A stretch of 64,000 nt of DNA from Amycolatopsis tucumanensis (GCF_021654135.1 NZ_JAKGSD010000007.1:62001-126000), one strand, 5' to 3'; counted from the stretch's first letter, positions 36,429 through 44,952 are shown. A program made the numbers and translations. The notes: generated from the sequence alone by a model not told the origin.

Positions 36429-37172
36429 TCACTCGTCCTCCTCTTCCTCGTTCTCGAACACCGACTGCTCGCGCCCGCGCACCACGATGTCGAACTCGAA
36501 CGCCAGCGCCCAGTGGTCGGTCGTGCGGCTGTAATCGAACCGCGAGATCATCCGCTGCCGCGCCTTCTCGTCCGGGATCGAGTTGAAGATCGGGTCCTGG
36601 AAGAACAGCGGGTCGTCCGGGAAGTACATCTGCGTCACCAGGCGCTGCGTGAACGCCTGCCCGAACACCGAGAAGTGGATGTGCGCGGGCCGCCAGGCGT
36701 TGTCGTGGTTCTTCCACGGGTACGCGCCCGGCTTGATGGTGGTGAACTCGTACCGGCCTTCCGAGTCGGTGATGGTGCGGCCGACGCCGTCGAAGTTCGG
36801 GTCCAGCGGCGCGGGCCAGTTGTCACCGATGTGCCGGTAGCGGCCGCCCGCGTTGGCCTGCCAGATCTCGATCAGCGAGTTCGGAATGCCCCGGCCGTCG
36901 CCGTCGAGCAGGCGGCCGTGCACCAGGATGCGCTGCCCCTGCGGCTCTTCCGCGTGCTGGCGGGTCAGGTCGTTGTCGAACTCACCGAGGCGGCCGGGGC
37001 CGAGCAGCGGGCCGGTCACCTCGGTGAGCATCTGCGGCAGCAGAACGAGCGGCTGCTTCGGATGCCGCAGGGCCGTCGACCGGTAGCCCGGTGAGTCCAG
37101 CGGCGGGTGCGTGCCCTCCGGGTCCCGCCGGTAGCGCGGCAGGATCAGCTTGTTACTCGTCGGTGCTGCCAT
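36429..37172 (-). CDS. pcaH: Protocatechuate 3,4-dioxygenase beta subunit
   Basis: A 247-residue catalytic subunit holding the non-heme iron. Visible are LVHGRLLDGDGRGIPNSLIE, the tyrosine ligand region ANAGGRYRHIGDN, the second tyrosine in KPGAYPWKNHDNAW, and the histidines in RPAHIHFSVFG. The acidic tail ENEEEEDE is unusual. The ATG follows AAAGGAAA, and pcaF ends 19 bases before on the same strand. Confidence 0.95.
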   Translation of the reverse strand: MAAPTSNKLILPRYRRDPEGTHPPLDSPGYRSTALRHPKQPLVLLPQMLTEVTGPLLGPGRLGEFDNDLTRQHAEEPQGQRILVHGRLLDGDGRGIPNSLIEIWQANAGGRYRHIGDNWPAPLDPNFDGVGRTITDSEGRYEFTTIKPGAYPWKNHDNAWRPAHIHFSVFGQAFTQRLVTQMYFPDDPLFFQDPIFNSIPDEKARQRMISRFDYSRTTDHWALAFEFDIVVRGREQSVFENEEEEDE

Positions 37173-37191
37173 AGCACGGTTTCCTTTCTCC

Positions 37192-38367
37192 TCACGCTTC
37201 CAGCACGACCGCGAGCCCCTGGCCCACGCCGATGCAGATCGCGGCCAGCCCGTAGCCACCGCCGCGGCGGCGCAGCTCGTAGGCCAGCGACGCGAGAATG
37301 CGGCCACCGGAGGCGCCCAGCGGGTGCCCGATCGCGATCGCGCCGCCGTTGACGTTCACGATCGACGGGTCGAGCTTGGGCCAGTCGGCGAAGCAGGACA
37401 GGCACTGCGCGGCGAACGCCTCGTTCAGCTCGACCGCGGCCAGCTGCTCCCAGCCGATCCCGGCGCGCTCCAGCGCGATCTCCGCGGCCCGCACCGGGCC
37501 GATGCCGAACACGTCCGGGTCGACACCCGCCGCACCGCGACCCGCGATGCGTGCCAGAGGTGTCTTGCCGAGCCGGTCAGCCGCGGCCTGGTCGCCCAGC
37601 AGGACGGCGGACGCGCCGTCGTTGAGCGGCGAGGCGTTGCCCGCGGTGATGGTGCCGTTCTTGCGGAACGCGGGCTTGAGCTTGCCCAGCTTCTCCAGCG
37701 TCGAGTCGGCGCGGATGCCCTCGTCGCGGGTCAGGTCGGTGCCGGGGACGGGCACGACGTGGTCGTCGTAGAAGCCGGCGTCCCACGCCTTCGCCGCGTT
37801 GAGGTGGCTGCGCAGGGCGAACTCGTCCTGCGCCTCGCGGGTGATGCCGTACTTCTCGGCCAGCCGCTCGGTGCTCTCGCCCAGCGAGATCGTCCACTGC
37901 TCGGGCATCTCCGGGTTGACCATGCGCCAGCCGAGCGTGCTCGAATGCAGGGTCTGCGTCGCCGGGGAGTACGCCTTCTCCGGCTTCAGCAGGATCATCG
38001 GCGCGCGGGTCATCGACTCCACGCCGCCCGCGACGACCAGCGACGCGTCGCCGGTCGCGATGGTGCGGCTGGCCTGCATGACCGCGTCCAGGCCGGAGCC
38101 GCACAGCCGGTTCACGGTGGTACCGGGCACCGAGGTCGGCCAGCCCGCGAGCAGCGCGGCCATGCGCGCCACGTTGCGGTTGTCCTCCCCCGCCTGGTTG
38201 GCGTCGCCCAGCACGACCTCGTCGACCGTGCCCGGGTCGAGGTCGTTGCGGGAGGCCAGCTCACGCAGCACGTGCGCGGCGAGGTCGTCGGGGCGGACTC
38301 CCGCCAGGGCGCCGCCGTAGCGGCCGAACGGGGTCCGGATGGCGTCGAGAACGTATGCGTCACTCAT
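37192..38367 (-). CDS. pcaF: 3-oxoadipyl-CoA thiolase
   Basis: A 391-residue thiolase with the acyl-enzyme cysteine in VNRLCGSGLDAV near residue 90, the histidine region NVNGGAIAIGHPLGASGGR near residue 345, and the catalytic cysteine in AAICIGVGQGLA near the end. It splits 3-oxoadipyl-CoA into succinyl-CoA and acetyl-CoA, the last step of the pathway. The start overlaps the pcaJ stop (ATGA). Confidence 0.94.
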   Translation of the reverse strand: MSDAYVLDAIRTPFGRYGGALAGVRPDDLAAHVLRELASRNDLDPGTVDEVVLGDANQAGEDNRNVARMAALLAGWPTSVPGTTVNRLCGSGLDAVMQASRTIATGDASLVVAGGVESMTRAPMILLKPEKAYSPATQTLHSSTLGWRMVNPEMPEQWTISLGESTERLAEKYGITREAQDEFALRSHLNAAKAWDAGFYDDHVVPVPGTDLTRDEGIRADSTLEKLGKLKPAFRKNGTITAGNASPLNDGASAVLLGDQAAADRLGKTPLARIAGRGAAGVDPDVFGIGPVRAAEIALERAGIGWEQLAAVELNEAFAAQCLSCFADWPKLDPSIVNVNGGAIAIGHPLGASGGRILASLAYELRRRGGGYGLAAICIGVGQGLAVVLEA

Positions 38368-39128
38368 TTGGCGGCCTTCAACTCCCGCAGGGCCTTCAGC
38401 TCGGCCTCGGTCGGCGGCGGCGTGGTCTCCAGCTCCGGCGCGACCTTCAGGTCCCAGCCGGTCGCCTCCTTGACCTGCTCCACCGTGACGCCCTCGTGGA
38501 TCTGGGTCAGCACCAGCTCCGCGGTCTCCGGGTCGGGGCGCATCACGCCGAGGTCGGTGATCACCAGGGTCGGGCCGGCGCCGGGCAGGCCCAGCTTCTC
38601 CCGCTCGCCCTTGCCGCGGCCGTGGCCGAAGGAGGTGATGAAGTCGACCTGCTCGACGAAGCTGCGCTTGCTCTGCCGCACCACGACGTAGACCTCGTGG
38701 CAGTTCGCGGCGATCTCCGGCGCGCCACCGGCGCCCGGCAGGCGGACCTTCGGGTCGGCGTAGTCGGCGCCGATGACCGTGGTGTTGATGTTGCCGAACT
38801 TGTCCAGCTGCGCCGCGCCGAGGAAGCCGACGTCGATCCGGCCGGGCTGCAGCCAGTAGTTGAACACCTCCGGCACGCTGATCACGGCGTCGGCGGTGTC
38901 GGCGAGGATGCCGTCACCGATCGACGCGGGCAGCCGGGTGGGCTTCGAGCCGAGGGTGCCGGACTCGTAGATGAGCACCAGGTCCTCGGCGTGGGTGCGG
39001 CGCGCGAGGTTGGCCGCGGTGGAGGGCAGGCCGATGCCGACGAACACCCGCTGGCCGCCGGTGAGGGCGCGGGCCGCGGCGATCGACATCATCTCGTCGG
39101 ACGTGTACGTCCGTTCGACCGTCGTCAC
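38364..39128 (-). CDS. pcaJ: 3-oxoadipate CoA-transferase subunit B
   Basis: A 254-residue CoA-transferase beta chain. It has FVGIGLPSTAANLARRTH near residue 28, the catalytic glutamate in LVLIYESGTLG near residue 55, and IDVGFLGAAQLDKFGNINT. With PcaI it moves CoA from succinyl-CoA to 3-oxoadipate. GTG 39128 overlaps the pcaI stop. The pairing and order are typical. Confidence 0.92.
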   Translation of the reverse strand: MTTVERTYTSDEMMSIAAARALTGGQRVFVGIGLPSTAANLARRTHAEDLVLIYESGTLGSKPTRLPASIGDGILADTADAVISVPEVFNYWLQPGRIDVGFLGAAQLDKFGNINTTVIGADYADPKVRLPGAGGAPEIAANCHEVYVVVRQSKRSFVEQVDFITSFGHGRGKGEREKLGLPGAGPTLVITDLGVMRPDPETAELVLTQIHEGVTVEQVKEATGWDLKVAPELETTPPPTEAELKALRELKAAK

Positions 39129-39943
39129 TGGGCCACCTCCACGCCGAACACCTTCTCGTCCAGCCAGCGCTGGAACGAGTCCCTCTCCCGCCCAATGGAA
39201 TCCCAATACGCGTAATACTCGTTGTCGCGCTCGGAGTACCCAGCCGCGTAGGACGGGTGCGCGCCGTTGGGCACTTCGGCGACCGCCGTGACGGCCCAGG
39301 TCGGCAGGATGACTTGGCCGGGCACCGGGGTCAGCTCGTCGACGACCTCCTCGACCGTGACCAGGCTGCGCTTGGCGGCCAGCACGGCCTCCTTCTGCAC
39401 CCCGACCAGGCCCCACATCTGGACGTTGCCCGCCCGGTCGGCCCGCTGCGCGTGGATGATCGACACGTCCGGGTTGATGGCGGGCACCGCGGCCAGTTCC
39501 TCGCCGGTGAACGGGCAGGTGATCGTCTTGATCGTGTCCGTGTGCTTGGGCAGGTCCGTGCCGCGGTAGCCGCGCAGCACCGCGAACGGCAGCCCGGACG
39601 CGCCGGCGACGTAACGGTTGGCCATGCCGGCGTGGCTGTGCTCCTCGATCTCCAGCGGCACCGGCCAGGAGTTCTGCACGGCGTCGCGGAAGCGGTGCAG
39701 CGACCCGACGCCCGGGTTACCGCCCCAGGAGAAGATCAGCTTCTTCGCGCACCCGGCGCCGATGAGCTGGTCGTAGACGATGTCCGGCGTCATCCGGACC
39801 AGCGTGAGGTCCCTGCGCCGCTGGCGGATGATCTCCTGCCCCGCCGCGTGCGGGATCAGGTGGGTGAATCCTTCGAGGGCGACCGTGTCCCCGTCGTGCA
39901 CCAGCTGGGCGACGGCGTCACGGAGCGACGTTATCTCGGCCAT
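39125..39943 (-). CDS. pcaI: 3-oxoadipate CoA-transferase subunit A
   Basis: A 272-residue CoA-transferase alpha chain: AQLVHDGDTVALEGFTHLIP near residue 12, LIFSWGGNPGVGSLHRF, HAQRADRAGNVQMWG and a C-terminal SERDNEYYAYWDSIGRERD. It is the first gene of the pca operon, transcribed leftward. A candidate operator palindrome lies 32 to 46 bases upstream of its ATG. Confidence 0.92.
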   Translation of the reverse strand: MAEITSLRDAVAQLVHDGDTVALEGFTHLIPHAAGQEIIRQRRRDLTLVRMTPDIVYDQLIGAGCAKKLIFSWGGNPGVGSLHRFRDAVQNSWPVPLEIEEHSHAGMANRYVAGASGLPFAVLRGYRGTDLPKHTDTIKTITCPFTGEELAAVPAINPDVSIIHAQRADRAGNVQMWGLVGVQKEAVLAAKRSLVTVEEVVDELTPVPGQVILPTWAVTAVAEVPNGAHPSYAAGYSERDNEYYAYWDSIGRERDSFQRWLDEKVFGVEVAQ

Positions 39944-39974
39944 TGAGCTGCTTCCGTTCGCATTCCGCACACAA

Positions 39975-39989
39975 GTTCTACATATGAAC
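39975..39989. promoter_or_regulatory. Candidate IclR operator upstream of pcaI
   Basis: GTTCTACATATGAAC has GTTC/GAAC arms around a CATATG core. It sits 32-46 bases before the pcaI ATG, where a -10 region would be expected. It may bind the IclR regulator encoded at the end of the operon, but this is inferred from position and symmetry only. Confidence 0.5.
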
Positions 39990-40029
39990 ATAGCTGGCCG
40001 TCCGGAGCCACGCAAGGAAGGGTGGACGC

Positions 40030-40197
40030 ATGAGCGGACCCGAAATCGATCCGGTGACGGCCGAGAGCGAGCGGCAGGACGCCGACATCGGCGGCGAGCA
40101 CACCGAGCCCACCTACCGCGACCAGGACCCCGAAGTCGGCACGGACGAAGCCGAACCGGAGGGCGAGGGCGGCCCCGGGGGCATGGACCCCGAATAG
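40030..40197 (+). CDS. Small acidic hypothetical protein (55 aa)
   Basis: The frame MSGPEIDPVTAESERQDADI continues as an acidic, Gly/Pro/Glu-rich, probably disordered protein ending GGMDPE. A strong GAAGGGTGG ribosome site lies 6 bases before the ATG. Short acidic proteins like this are common in actinomycetes and have no known role. It diverges from pcaI and ends 35 bases before the hydroxyacid dehydrogenase gene, which it may lead. Confidence 0.7.
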   Translation: MSGPEIDPVTAESERQDADIGGEHTEPTYRDQDPEVGTDEAEPEGEGGPGGMDPE

Positions 40198-40232
40198 CGC
40201 GGACGGTCGCCGATCCTGCGAAGCTGGAGCCC

Positions 40233-41207
40233 ATGCGAATCGTGGTGACGCGGCGGGTTCCGGAAGCAGCGATGGTGGTGCTCCGCGAGGCGGGCGAGGT
40301 CTGGGTGTCCGGCGAGGACCGGCCGCTCAGCCCCGACGAGCTGCGCGAAGCGGTGCGCGGCGCGGACGCGGTGGTGTGCATGCTGCACGACCGCGTCGAC
40401 GGCGCGGTGGCCGACGCGGCCGGGCCGCAGCTGAAGGTCGTGGCCAACGTCGCGGTCGGCTACGACAACATCGACGTGCCCGCGCTGGCCGCGCGGGGCG
40501 TGACGGTCACCAACACGCCCGGCGTGCTGACCGACGCCACCGCCGACCTCGCGTTCGGCCTGCTGCTCGCGGTGACGCGGCGCATCGGCGAGGGTGAACG
40601 GCTGCTGCGGTCCCGCACACCCTGGTCGTTCCACCTCGGGTTCATGCTCGGCTCCGGCCTGCAGGGCAAGACCCTCGGCATCGTCGGCCTCGGCCAGATC
40701 GGGCAGGCGGTGGCCCACCGGGCCCGCGCGTTCGGCATGCGGATCGCCTACAGCGGACGGTCACGCGCGAAGCCGGAGGTGGAGTCGGCGCTGCACGCGG
40801 AGCACCTGTCGTTCCTGGAGCTGCTGCGCACCGCCGACGTGGTGTCGCTGCACTGCCCGCTGACGCCGGAGACGCGGCACCTGATCGACGCCGAGGCGCT
40901 GGGCGTGATGAAGCACAGCGCGTTCCTGATCAACACCACGCGCGGACCGGTCGTGGACGAGGCCGCGCTGGCCGACGCGCTGCTGCGGCGGGAGATCGCC
41001 GGCGCCGGGCTGGACGTGTTCGAAAAGGAGCCCGAGGTCGAGCCGCGGCTGCTGGAGATGGACAACGTGGTCGTGACACCGCACCTCGGCTCCGCCACGG
41101 TCGAAACCCGGACCGAGATGGCCCTGCTCGCGGCGCGCAACGTCGCTGCCGTGCTGGCGGGCGATGGCGCCGTTAATGAGGTGCGCCCGGACGGCGACCG
41201 CTCCTAG
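40233..41207 (+). CDS. D-2-hydroxyacid dehydrogenase (glyoxylate/hydroxypyruvate reductase type)
   Basis: A 324-residue NAD(P)-dependent enzyme with VANVAVGYDNIDVPA near residue 72, the Rossmann motif GIVGLGQIGQAVAHRA near residue 152, the catalytic Arg region LINTTRGPVVDEAAL, the Glu in GLDVFEKEP, and the His in TPHLGSAT. The set matches GHPR/GyaR-type reductases. ATG 40233 follows a CTGGAGC site. Its stop codon TAG is also the start of the -10 hexamer of the next gene. Confidence 0.92.
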   Translation: MRIVVTRRVPEAAMVVLREAGEVWVSGEDRPLSPDELREAVRGADAVVCMLHDRVDGAVADAAGPQLKVVANVAVGYDNIDVPALAARGVTVTNTPGVLTDATADLAFGLLLAVTRRIGEGERLLRSRTPWSFHLGFMLGSGLQGKTLGIVGLGQIGQAVAHRARAFGMRIAYSGRSRAKPEVESALHAEHLSFLELLRTADVVSLHCPLTPETRHLIDAEALGVMKHSAFLINTTRGPVVDEAALADALLRREIAGAGLDVFEKEPEVEPRLLEMDNVVVTPHLGSATVETRTEMALLAARNVAAVLAGDGAVNEVRPDGDRS

Positions 41208-41210
41208 TCT
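41205..41210 (+). promoter_or_regulatory. -10 hexamer overlapping a stop codon
   Basis: TAGTCT begins with the TAG stop of the hydroxyacid dehydrogenase and ends 7 bases before the GTG of the HAD gene. This fits an internal leaderless promoter. No -35 was identified. Confidence 0.5.
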
Positions 41211-41217
41211 GCGCAGC

Positions 41218-41910
41218 GTGCGACTGAACGGGCAGGTCCTGATCCTCGACGCCGACGACACGTTGTGGGAGAACAACGTGATCTTCGAGCGGGTCATCGA
41301 CGACTACCTGGACTGGATCGCGCATCCCACGCTGGAGCGCGCCGCGGTGCGGGAGATCCTGGACGACATCGAGCGGGCCAACGCGGTGTCACACGGCTAC
41401 GGGACCAAGGTGTTCCTGCACAGCCTCGGCGAGTGCTTCGAGAAGTTGCGTGAGCGTCCCGCGACCGCGGCGGAGCGCGCCCGCATCGAGGAGCTGGCGG
41501 CGGCGCTGATCAACCACGAGGTCGAGCTCATCCCGGGCGTCGCCGAGACGCTCGACGAGCTGGGCTCGCGGCACGAGCTGATGCTGCTGACCAAGGGCGA
41601 TCGCGAGGAGCAGCAGCGCAAGATCGACGCGTCCGGGGTGGCCCACCACTTCCGCGAGGTGCACATCGTGCCGGAGAAGCACGTCGAGGTGTACCGCGGC
41701 CTGGCGTCAGCGCGGATGCTCGCGCCGGAGTCGACGTGGATGATCGGCAACTCGCCGAAGTCGGACATCCGCCCCGCCCGCGCGGCCGGGATGAACGCGG
41801 TGTTCATCCCCAACGCGAACACCTGGGTGCTGGAGCACGACGAGCTGGACGAGACCGACGATCGGGTGCTCACGCTGGGTTCGTTCCGGGAGCTCGTGCG
41901 CCACTTCTGA
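41218..41910 (+). CDS. HAD-superfamily hydrolase
   Basis: A 230-residue HAD phosphatase with motif I LILDADDTLWENN (nucleophile Asp near residue 9), motif II LLTKGDREEQQRKI, the conserved Lys region IVPEKHVEVY, and motif IV MIGNSPKSDIRPA. The helical cap between I and II is of the C1 type. The substrate is unknown. GTG 41218 gives a family-like N-terminus, and no ribosome site is present, so it is probably leaderless. It may be co-expressed with the dehydrogenase in front. Confidence 0.87.
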   Translation: MRLNGQVLILDADDTLWENNVIFERVIDDYLDWIAHPTLERAAVREILDDIERANAVSHGYGTKVFLHSLGECFEKLRERPATAAERARIEELAAALINHEVELIPGVAETLDELGSRHELMLLTKGDREEQQRKIDASGVAHHFREVHIVPEKHVEVYRGLASARMLAPESTWMIGNSPKSDIRPARAAGMNAVFIPNANTWVLEHDELDETDDRVLTLGSFRELVRHF

Positions 41911-41912
41911 AT

Positions 41913-41946
41913 CTTGCGTGTCACGCATGTTTGCGCGGCACGCAAG
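41913..41946. promoter_or_regulatory. Candidate TetR operator upstream of tetR 41965
   Basis: CTTGCGTG (41913-41920) and CACGCAAG (41939-41946) are perfect inverted 8-mers. Inside, TGCGTGTCACGCA (41915-41927) is itself a perfect palindrome with a central T, so the site looks like overlapping dyads. It ends just before the -10 TACCGT (41953-41958) of the TetR gene. Confidence 0.72.
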
Positions 41947-41964
41947 TTTTGCTACCGTGGAGCC

Positions 41965-42558
41965 ATGGGCCTGCGGGAGCGGAAGAAAGCCGAGACGCGC
42001 TCGGCGATCAGCTGGGCGGCCATCCGGCTGGCCGTCGAGCGCGGGTTCGGCAACGTCAAGGTCGAGGACATCGCCGAGGCGGCCGGGGTCTCCCCGCGCA
42101 CGTTCAACAACTACTTCTCCAGCAAAGGCGAGGCGATCGTGGCTCGCCACACCGACCGCCTCCGCAACCTCGCCGTCGCGCTCCGCGAGCGGCCGGCCGA
42201 CGAGCCGTTGTGGGACGCGATCAGCGCCGCCGCCGCGGCCCAGTTCACCCCGGACCTCGCCGCGGCCGAGCACCCGGTGCCCGACCCGGCGACCTGGACG
42301 GCCGGCGTGCGCGTGATGCTCGCCGACCCCGGCCTGCAGGGCGATCTGCTCAAGGCGGGCGCGGTGGCGGAAGCCGAGATCGCCGCGGCGGTCGCCGAGC
42401 GCACCGGCGCCTCGCTCGAGCGGGACCTGCACCCGCACCTGGTGGCGGCCGCGGTCGTGGCCGCCGTGCACACCGCGATCGGCCACCACCTCCGGACCGA
42501 TCGCCCGGTGGCGGACCTGCTCACCGAAGCATTCGACCTGCTCTCCGCGGGCCGGTAA
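41965..42558 (+). CDS. TetR-family regulator (second TetR/monooxygenase pair)
   Basis: A 197-residue TetR protein; the DNA-binding domain is residues 1-55 (AIRLAVERGFGNVKVEDI, EAAGVSPRTFNNYFSSKGEA). TACCGT ends 6 bases before the ATG. A GGAG lies too close to the ATG to be a good ribosome site, so leaderless start is likely. Strong palindromes upstream suggest autoregulation. It is followed in the same direction, after 64 bases, by a FAD monooxygenase. The N-terminus (MGLRERKK) resembles the TetR at 26057 (MGLREEKK). Confidence 0.9.
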   Translation: MGLRERKKAETRSAISWAAIRLAVERGFGNVKVEDIAEAAGVSPRTFNNYFSSKGEAIVARHTDRLRNLAVALRERPADEPLWDAISAAAAAQFTPDLAAAEHPVPDPATWTAGVRVMLADPGLQGDLLKAGAVAEAEIAAAVAERTGASLERDLHPHLVAAAVVAAVHTAIGHHLRTDRPVADLLTEAFDLLSAGR

Positions 42559-42622
42559 CTCCACCGTGGACAGCCCGGGCGGGGTACCCGGGCCGGTTCC
42601 CCCTGCGCGGAAGGATTTTTCC

Positions 42623-44071
42623 ATGATCGACGTCGTCATCGCGGGCGGCGGGCCGAACGGCCTCATGCTCGCCTGCGAACTCGCACTGTCCGGCACCCGC
42701 GCGGTCGTCCTGGAACGTCTCGACGGCCCCCGCACCGAACCCCGCGCCAACGGCCTGGTCGGCGAGGTCGTGCGGATGCTGGACCGGCGCGGCCTGTACG
42801 AACGGCTGACCGGCGGGCCCGGCGCTCCCGAACCCGCGCGCGGGTTCGTGTTCGGCGCCTTCCCGTTGCCGCTGGCCGACCTCACCCACCACCTCTACAC
42901 GCTGATGGTGCCCCAGCGGCGCATCGAGGAGATGCTCGCCGAACGCGCGGCCGAACTCGGCGTCGAGGTCCGTCGCGGGCACGAGGTCACCGGTCTGACC
43001 CAGGACGCGGACGCGGTGACCGTCGAGGTCGACGGGCACGAGCCGGTCCGCGCGCGGTTCCTCGTCGGCGCGGACGGCGGGCACAGCGTGGTCCGCAAGC
43101 TGGCCGGGATCGGGTTCCCCGGCGTGACCTCCGACGAGTCCGTGTCGTACTCGGCGGAGGTCAGCGTCCCACCCGGGCTCATCGGCCCTGGCGGCGAGCT
43201 GGAGATCCCGGGGTTCGGTGCCGTGCCGCCGTTCCAGCACCTGCGGACCGCGCGCGGGCTGATCACCTGGGCGCCGTTCCCCGACCGGAACCCGGTGGTC
43301 AGCACCATGGAGTGGGGTCTGCCCGCGAACGGCGAAGCGTCACTGGCGGAAGTGCGCGCCAGCGCCGCCCGCGTGCTCGGCGCGGACCTGCCGCTCGGGC
43401 CGCCACCCGGCGCGGGGCCGCACCTGGTGCGCCGCCTGTTCGGCGGGAACACCCGGATCGCCGAGCGCTACCGGGACCGCCGCGTGTTCCTGCTCGGCGA
43501 CGCCGCGCACGTGCACTCCGCGATCGGCGGTCCCGGCCTCAACCTCGGCCTGCAGGACGCGGTCAACCTGGGCTGGAAGCTCGCGGCGGCGGTCCGCGGC
43601 GAGGTGGACGTGCTGGACACCTACGAGTCCGAGCGGCGCCCGGTCGCGCAACGGGTCGCGATGCACACGCAGGCGCAGTCGCTGCTCATCCGGCCGGGTG
43701 GCGACGTGACCGCGCTGCGGGAGCTGTTCGGGGAACTGCTCGCACTGCGCGAGACCCGGCAGCACATCGCCGACCTGATGGCCGGCGCGGACATCCGCTA
43801 CGACGTCGGCGGCCCCGGTGAACCGGCCGGGCGGTTCGCACCGGACCTGCCGGACCTGCCCGCGCTCGCCCGCGGCGGGCGGGCGTTGTTGTTCGATCCG
43901 ACCGGGACACTGGACGCCGGGCCGTGGCGGAACTCCGTCGACGTCGTCGAGACGCCCGGGCTGGAGACCGCGTACCTGCTGCGGCCGGACTGCTTCATCG
44001 CCTGGACCGGCTCCGACGGCGACGGCCTGCACCAAGCGCTCACGAGGTGGTTCGGCCCCGGAACGCACTGA
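42623..44071 (+). CDS. FAD-dependent aromatic/polyketide monooxygenase
   Basis: A 482-residue class A flavin hydroxylase: GGGPNG at residues 8-13, DG motif VGADGGHSVVRKLAG near residue 150, GD motif LLGDAAHVHSAIGGPGLNLG near residue 293, and a shortened C-terminal domain. ATG 42623 follows GGAAGGA. Relatives act on phenols, anthracycline-like rings or rifamycins. It is probably induced through the TetR just upstream. A terminator stem begins at its stop codon. Confidence 0.9.
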   Translation: MIDVVIAGGGPNGLMLACELALSGTRAVVLERLDGPRTEPRANGLVGEVVRMLDRRGLYERLTGGPGAPEPARGFVFGAFPLPLADLTHHLYTLMVPQRRIEEMLAERAAELGVEVRRGHEVTGLTQDADAVTVEVDGHEPVRARFLVGADGGHSVVRKLAGIGFPGVTSDESVSYSAEVSVPPGLIGPGGELEIPGFGAVPPFQHLRTARGLITWAPFPDRNPVVSTMEWGLPANGEASLAEVRASAARVLGADLPLGPPPGAGPHLVRRLFGGNTRIAERYRDRRVFLLGDAAHVHSAIGGPGLNLGLQDAVNLGWKLAAAVRGEVDVLDTYESERRPVAQRVAMHTQAQSLLIRPGGDVTALRELFGELLALRETRQHIADLMAGADIRYDVGGPGEPAGRFAPDLPDLPALARGGRALLFDPTGTLDAGPWRNSVDVVETPGLETAYLLRPDCFIAWTGSDGDGLHQALTRWFGPGTH

Positions 44072-44100
44072 GGGAGGGCGCCGCACGGGCGCCCTCCCTC
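44070..44100. terminator. Bidirectional terminator between monooxygenase and HesB-like genes
   Basis: GAGGGAGGGCGCC and its inverted partner around a short GCAC-type loop form a stem of about 13 bp between two convergent genes. The stem starts at the stop codon of the monooxygenase. Confidence 0.75.
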
Positions 44101-44114
44101 AGAAGTCCGTTGTT

Positions 44115-44429
44115 CTACAGGCCCGGCTGCTGCGCGTCCGGCTGCGGCAGGACGGCGAAGTTCAGCTGTCCCTGCTCGTCCTGCTGGACGTCCAGCACCT
44201 TGTCGTCCAGGAAGATCGCGGCCTGCGGCTCCAGGAACACCTTCGCGCCCCCGTCCGCGCCCACGACCTGGTCCCCTTCCTCCGGAGCCGGTGCCACGGA
44301 CAGCGCCAGCTGCGCGCCGCTGTCCTGCTGGGCCTGCACGGCGAAGCGCAGGCCACCACTGTCGGTCTGGCCCTCCTGTGCCGTCAGGGCGCTGATGGCC
44401 TCGGCGGCGGCATCGGTCAAAGCGAGCAT
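44115..44429 (-). CDS. HesB/IscA-like protein without cysteines
   Basis: The 104-residue protein follows the A-type carrier layout: LTDAAAEAISALTAQEG, GGLRFAVQ, GAKVFLEPQAAIFLDDKVLD and a strand-rich end. All three cysteines that hold the iron-sulfur cluster in IscA/HesB are absent; there is no cysteine at all. So it probably is not a cluster carrier despite its fold. Similar Cys-less HesB-like proteins are known in actinobacteria. It stands alone, convergent with the monooxygenase. Confidence 0.8.
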   Translation of the reverse strand: MLALTDAAAEAISALTAQEGQTDSGGLRFAVQAQQDSGAQLALSVAPAPEEGDQVVGADGGAKVFLEPQAAIFLDDKVLDVQQDEQGQLNFAVLPQPDAQQPGL

Positions 44430-44562
44430 CGTGTCAGTCCCTTCGCGTCACGTGCACTCGTACCTCCGACCGTAGGGGCACCCCCGCGCGAGCGCTGTCC
44501 TGCACCGGCCGTCATCGCCGTTCACCCTGGGTTTCGCCAGGTCAGCGCCGATGTGACCGATT

Positions 44563-44952
44563 TCACACAGGGTCTTCGTCCGGCGGTGTCCGGATGGCGT
44601 CCGGCACCGAGCCGGGCGGGTTGTCCGCCTTCTGGTCGACCGCGTCGCCGAGGTTCTGCCCGGCGTCGGCGACGTCCAGGCCGTCGCGGGTTTCGGTCTC
44701 GTCGGCGGGCACGTCCTCCGGCTGGACGTCCGGACGCTCCTGCGCCAGCCGCCCGTCGAGGCTCTCGCCCTCGCGTACCTCGTTCGGGGTCGTGCCGAAC
44801 CGGTCGGAGGCCATGTACCGCTCCGGCGGCTCAACGCCCTCCTCGAGCGGGTCGACGCGCAACCGGTCCTCGTCGAGGTCCTCCGCGCTGTTCAACGCGG
44901 CCGGATCGGTCTCCACCGCGTCCGGCACGGGATGGCCATGAGCCTCACTCAT
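44563..44952 (-). CDS. DUF5709 domain protein
   Basis: This 129-residue acidic protein has the DUF5709 core: AEDLDEDRLRVDPLEEGVEPP at residues 23-43, then SDRFGTTPNEVREGESLDGR. The rest is Asp/Glu/Pro-rich and looks disordered. The family is confined to actinobacteria and has no known function. The ATG follows a GAGGAGGACC site. It is divergent from the GtrA gene. Confidence 0.85.
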   Translation of the reverse strand: MSEAHGHPVPDAVETDPAALNSAEDLDEDRLRVDPLEEGVEPPERYMASDRFGTTPNEVREGESLDGRLAQERPDVQPEDVPADETETRDGLDVADAGQNLGDAVDQKADNPPGSVPDAIRTPPDEDPV

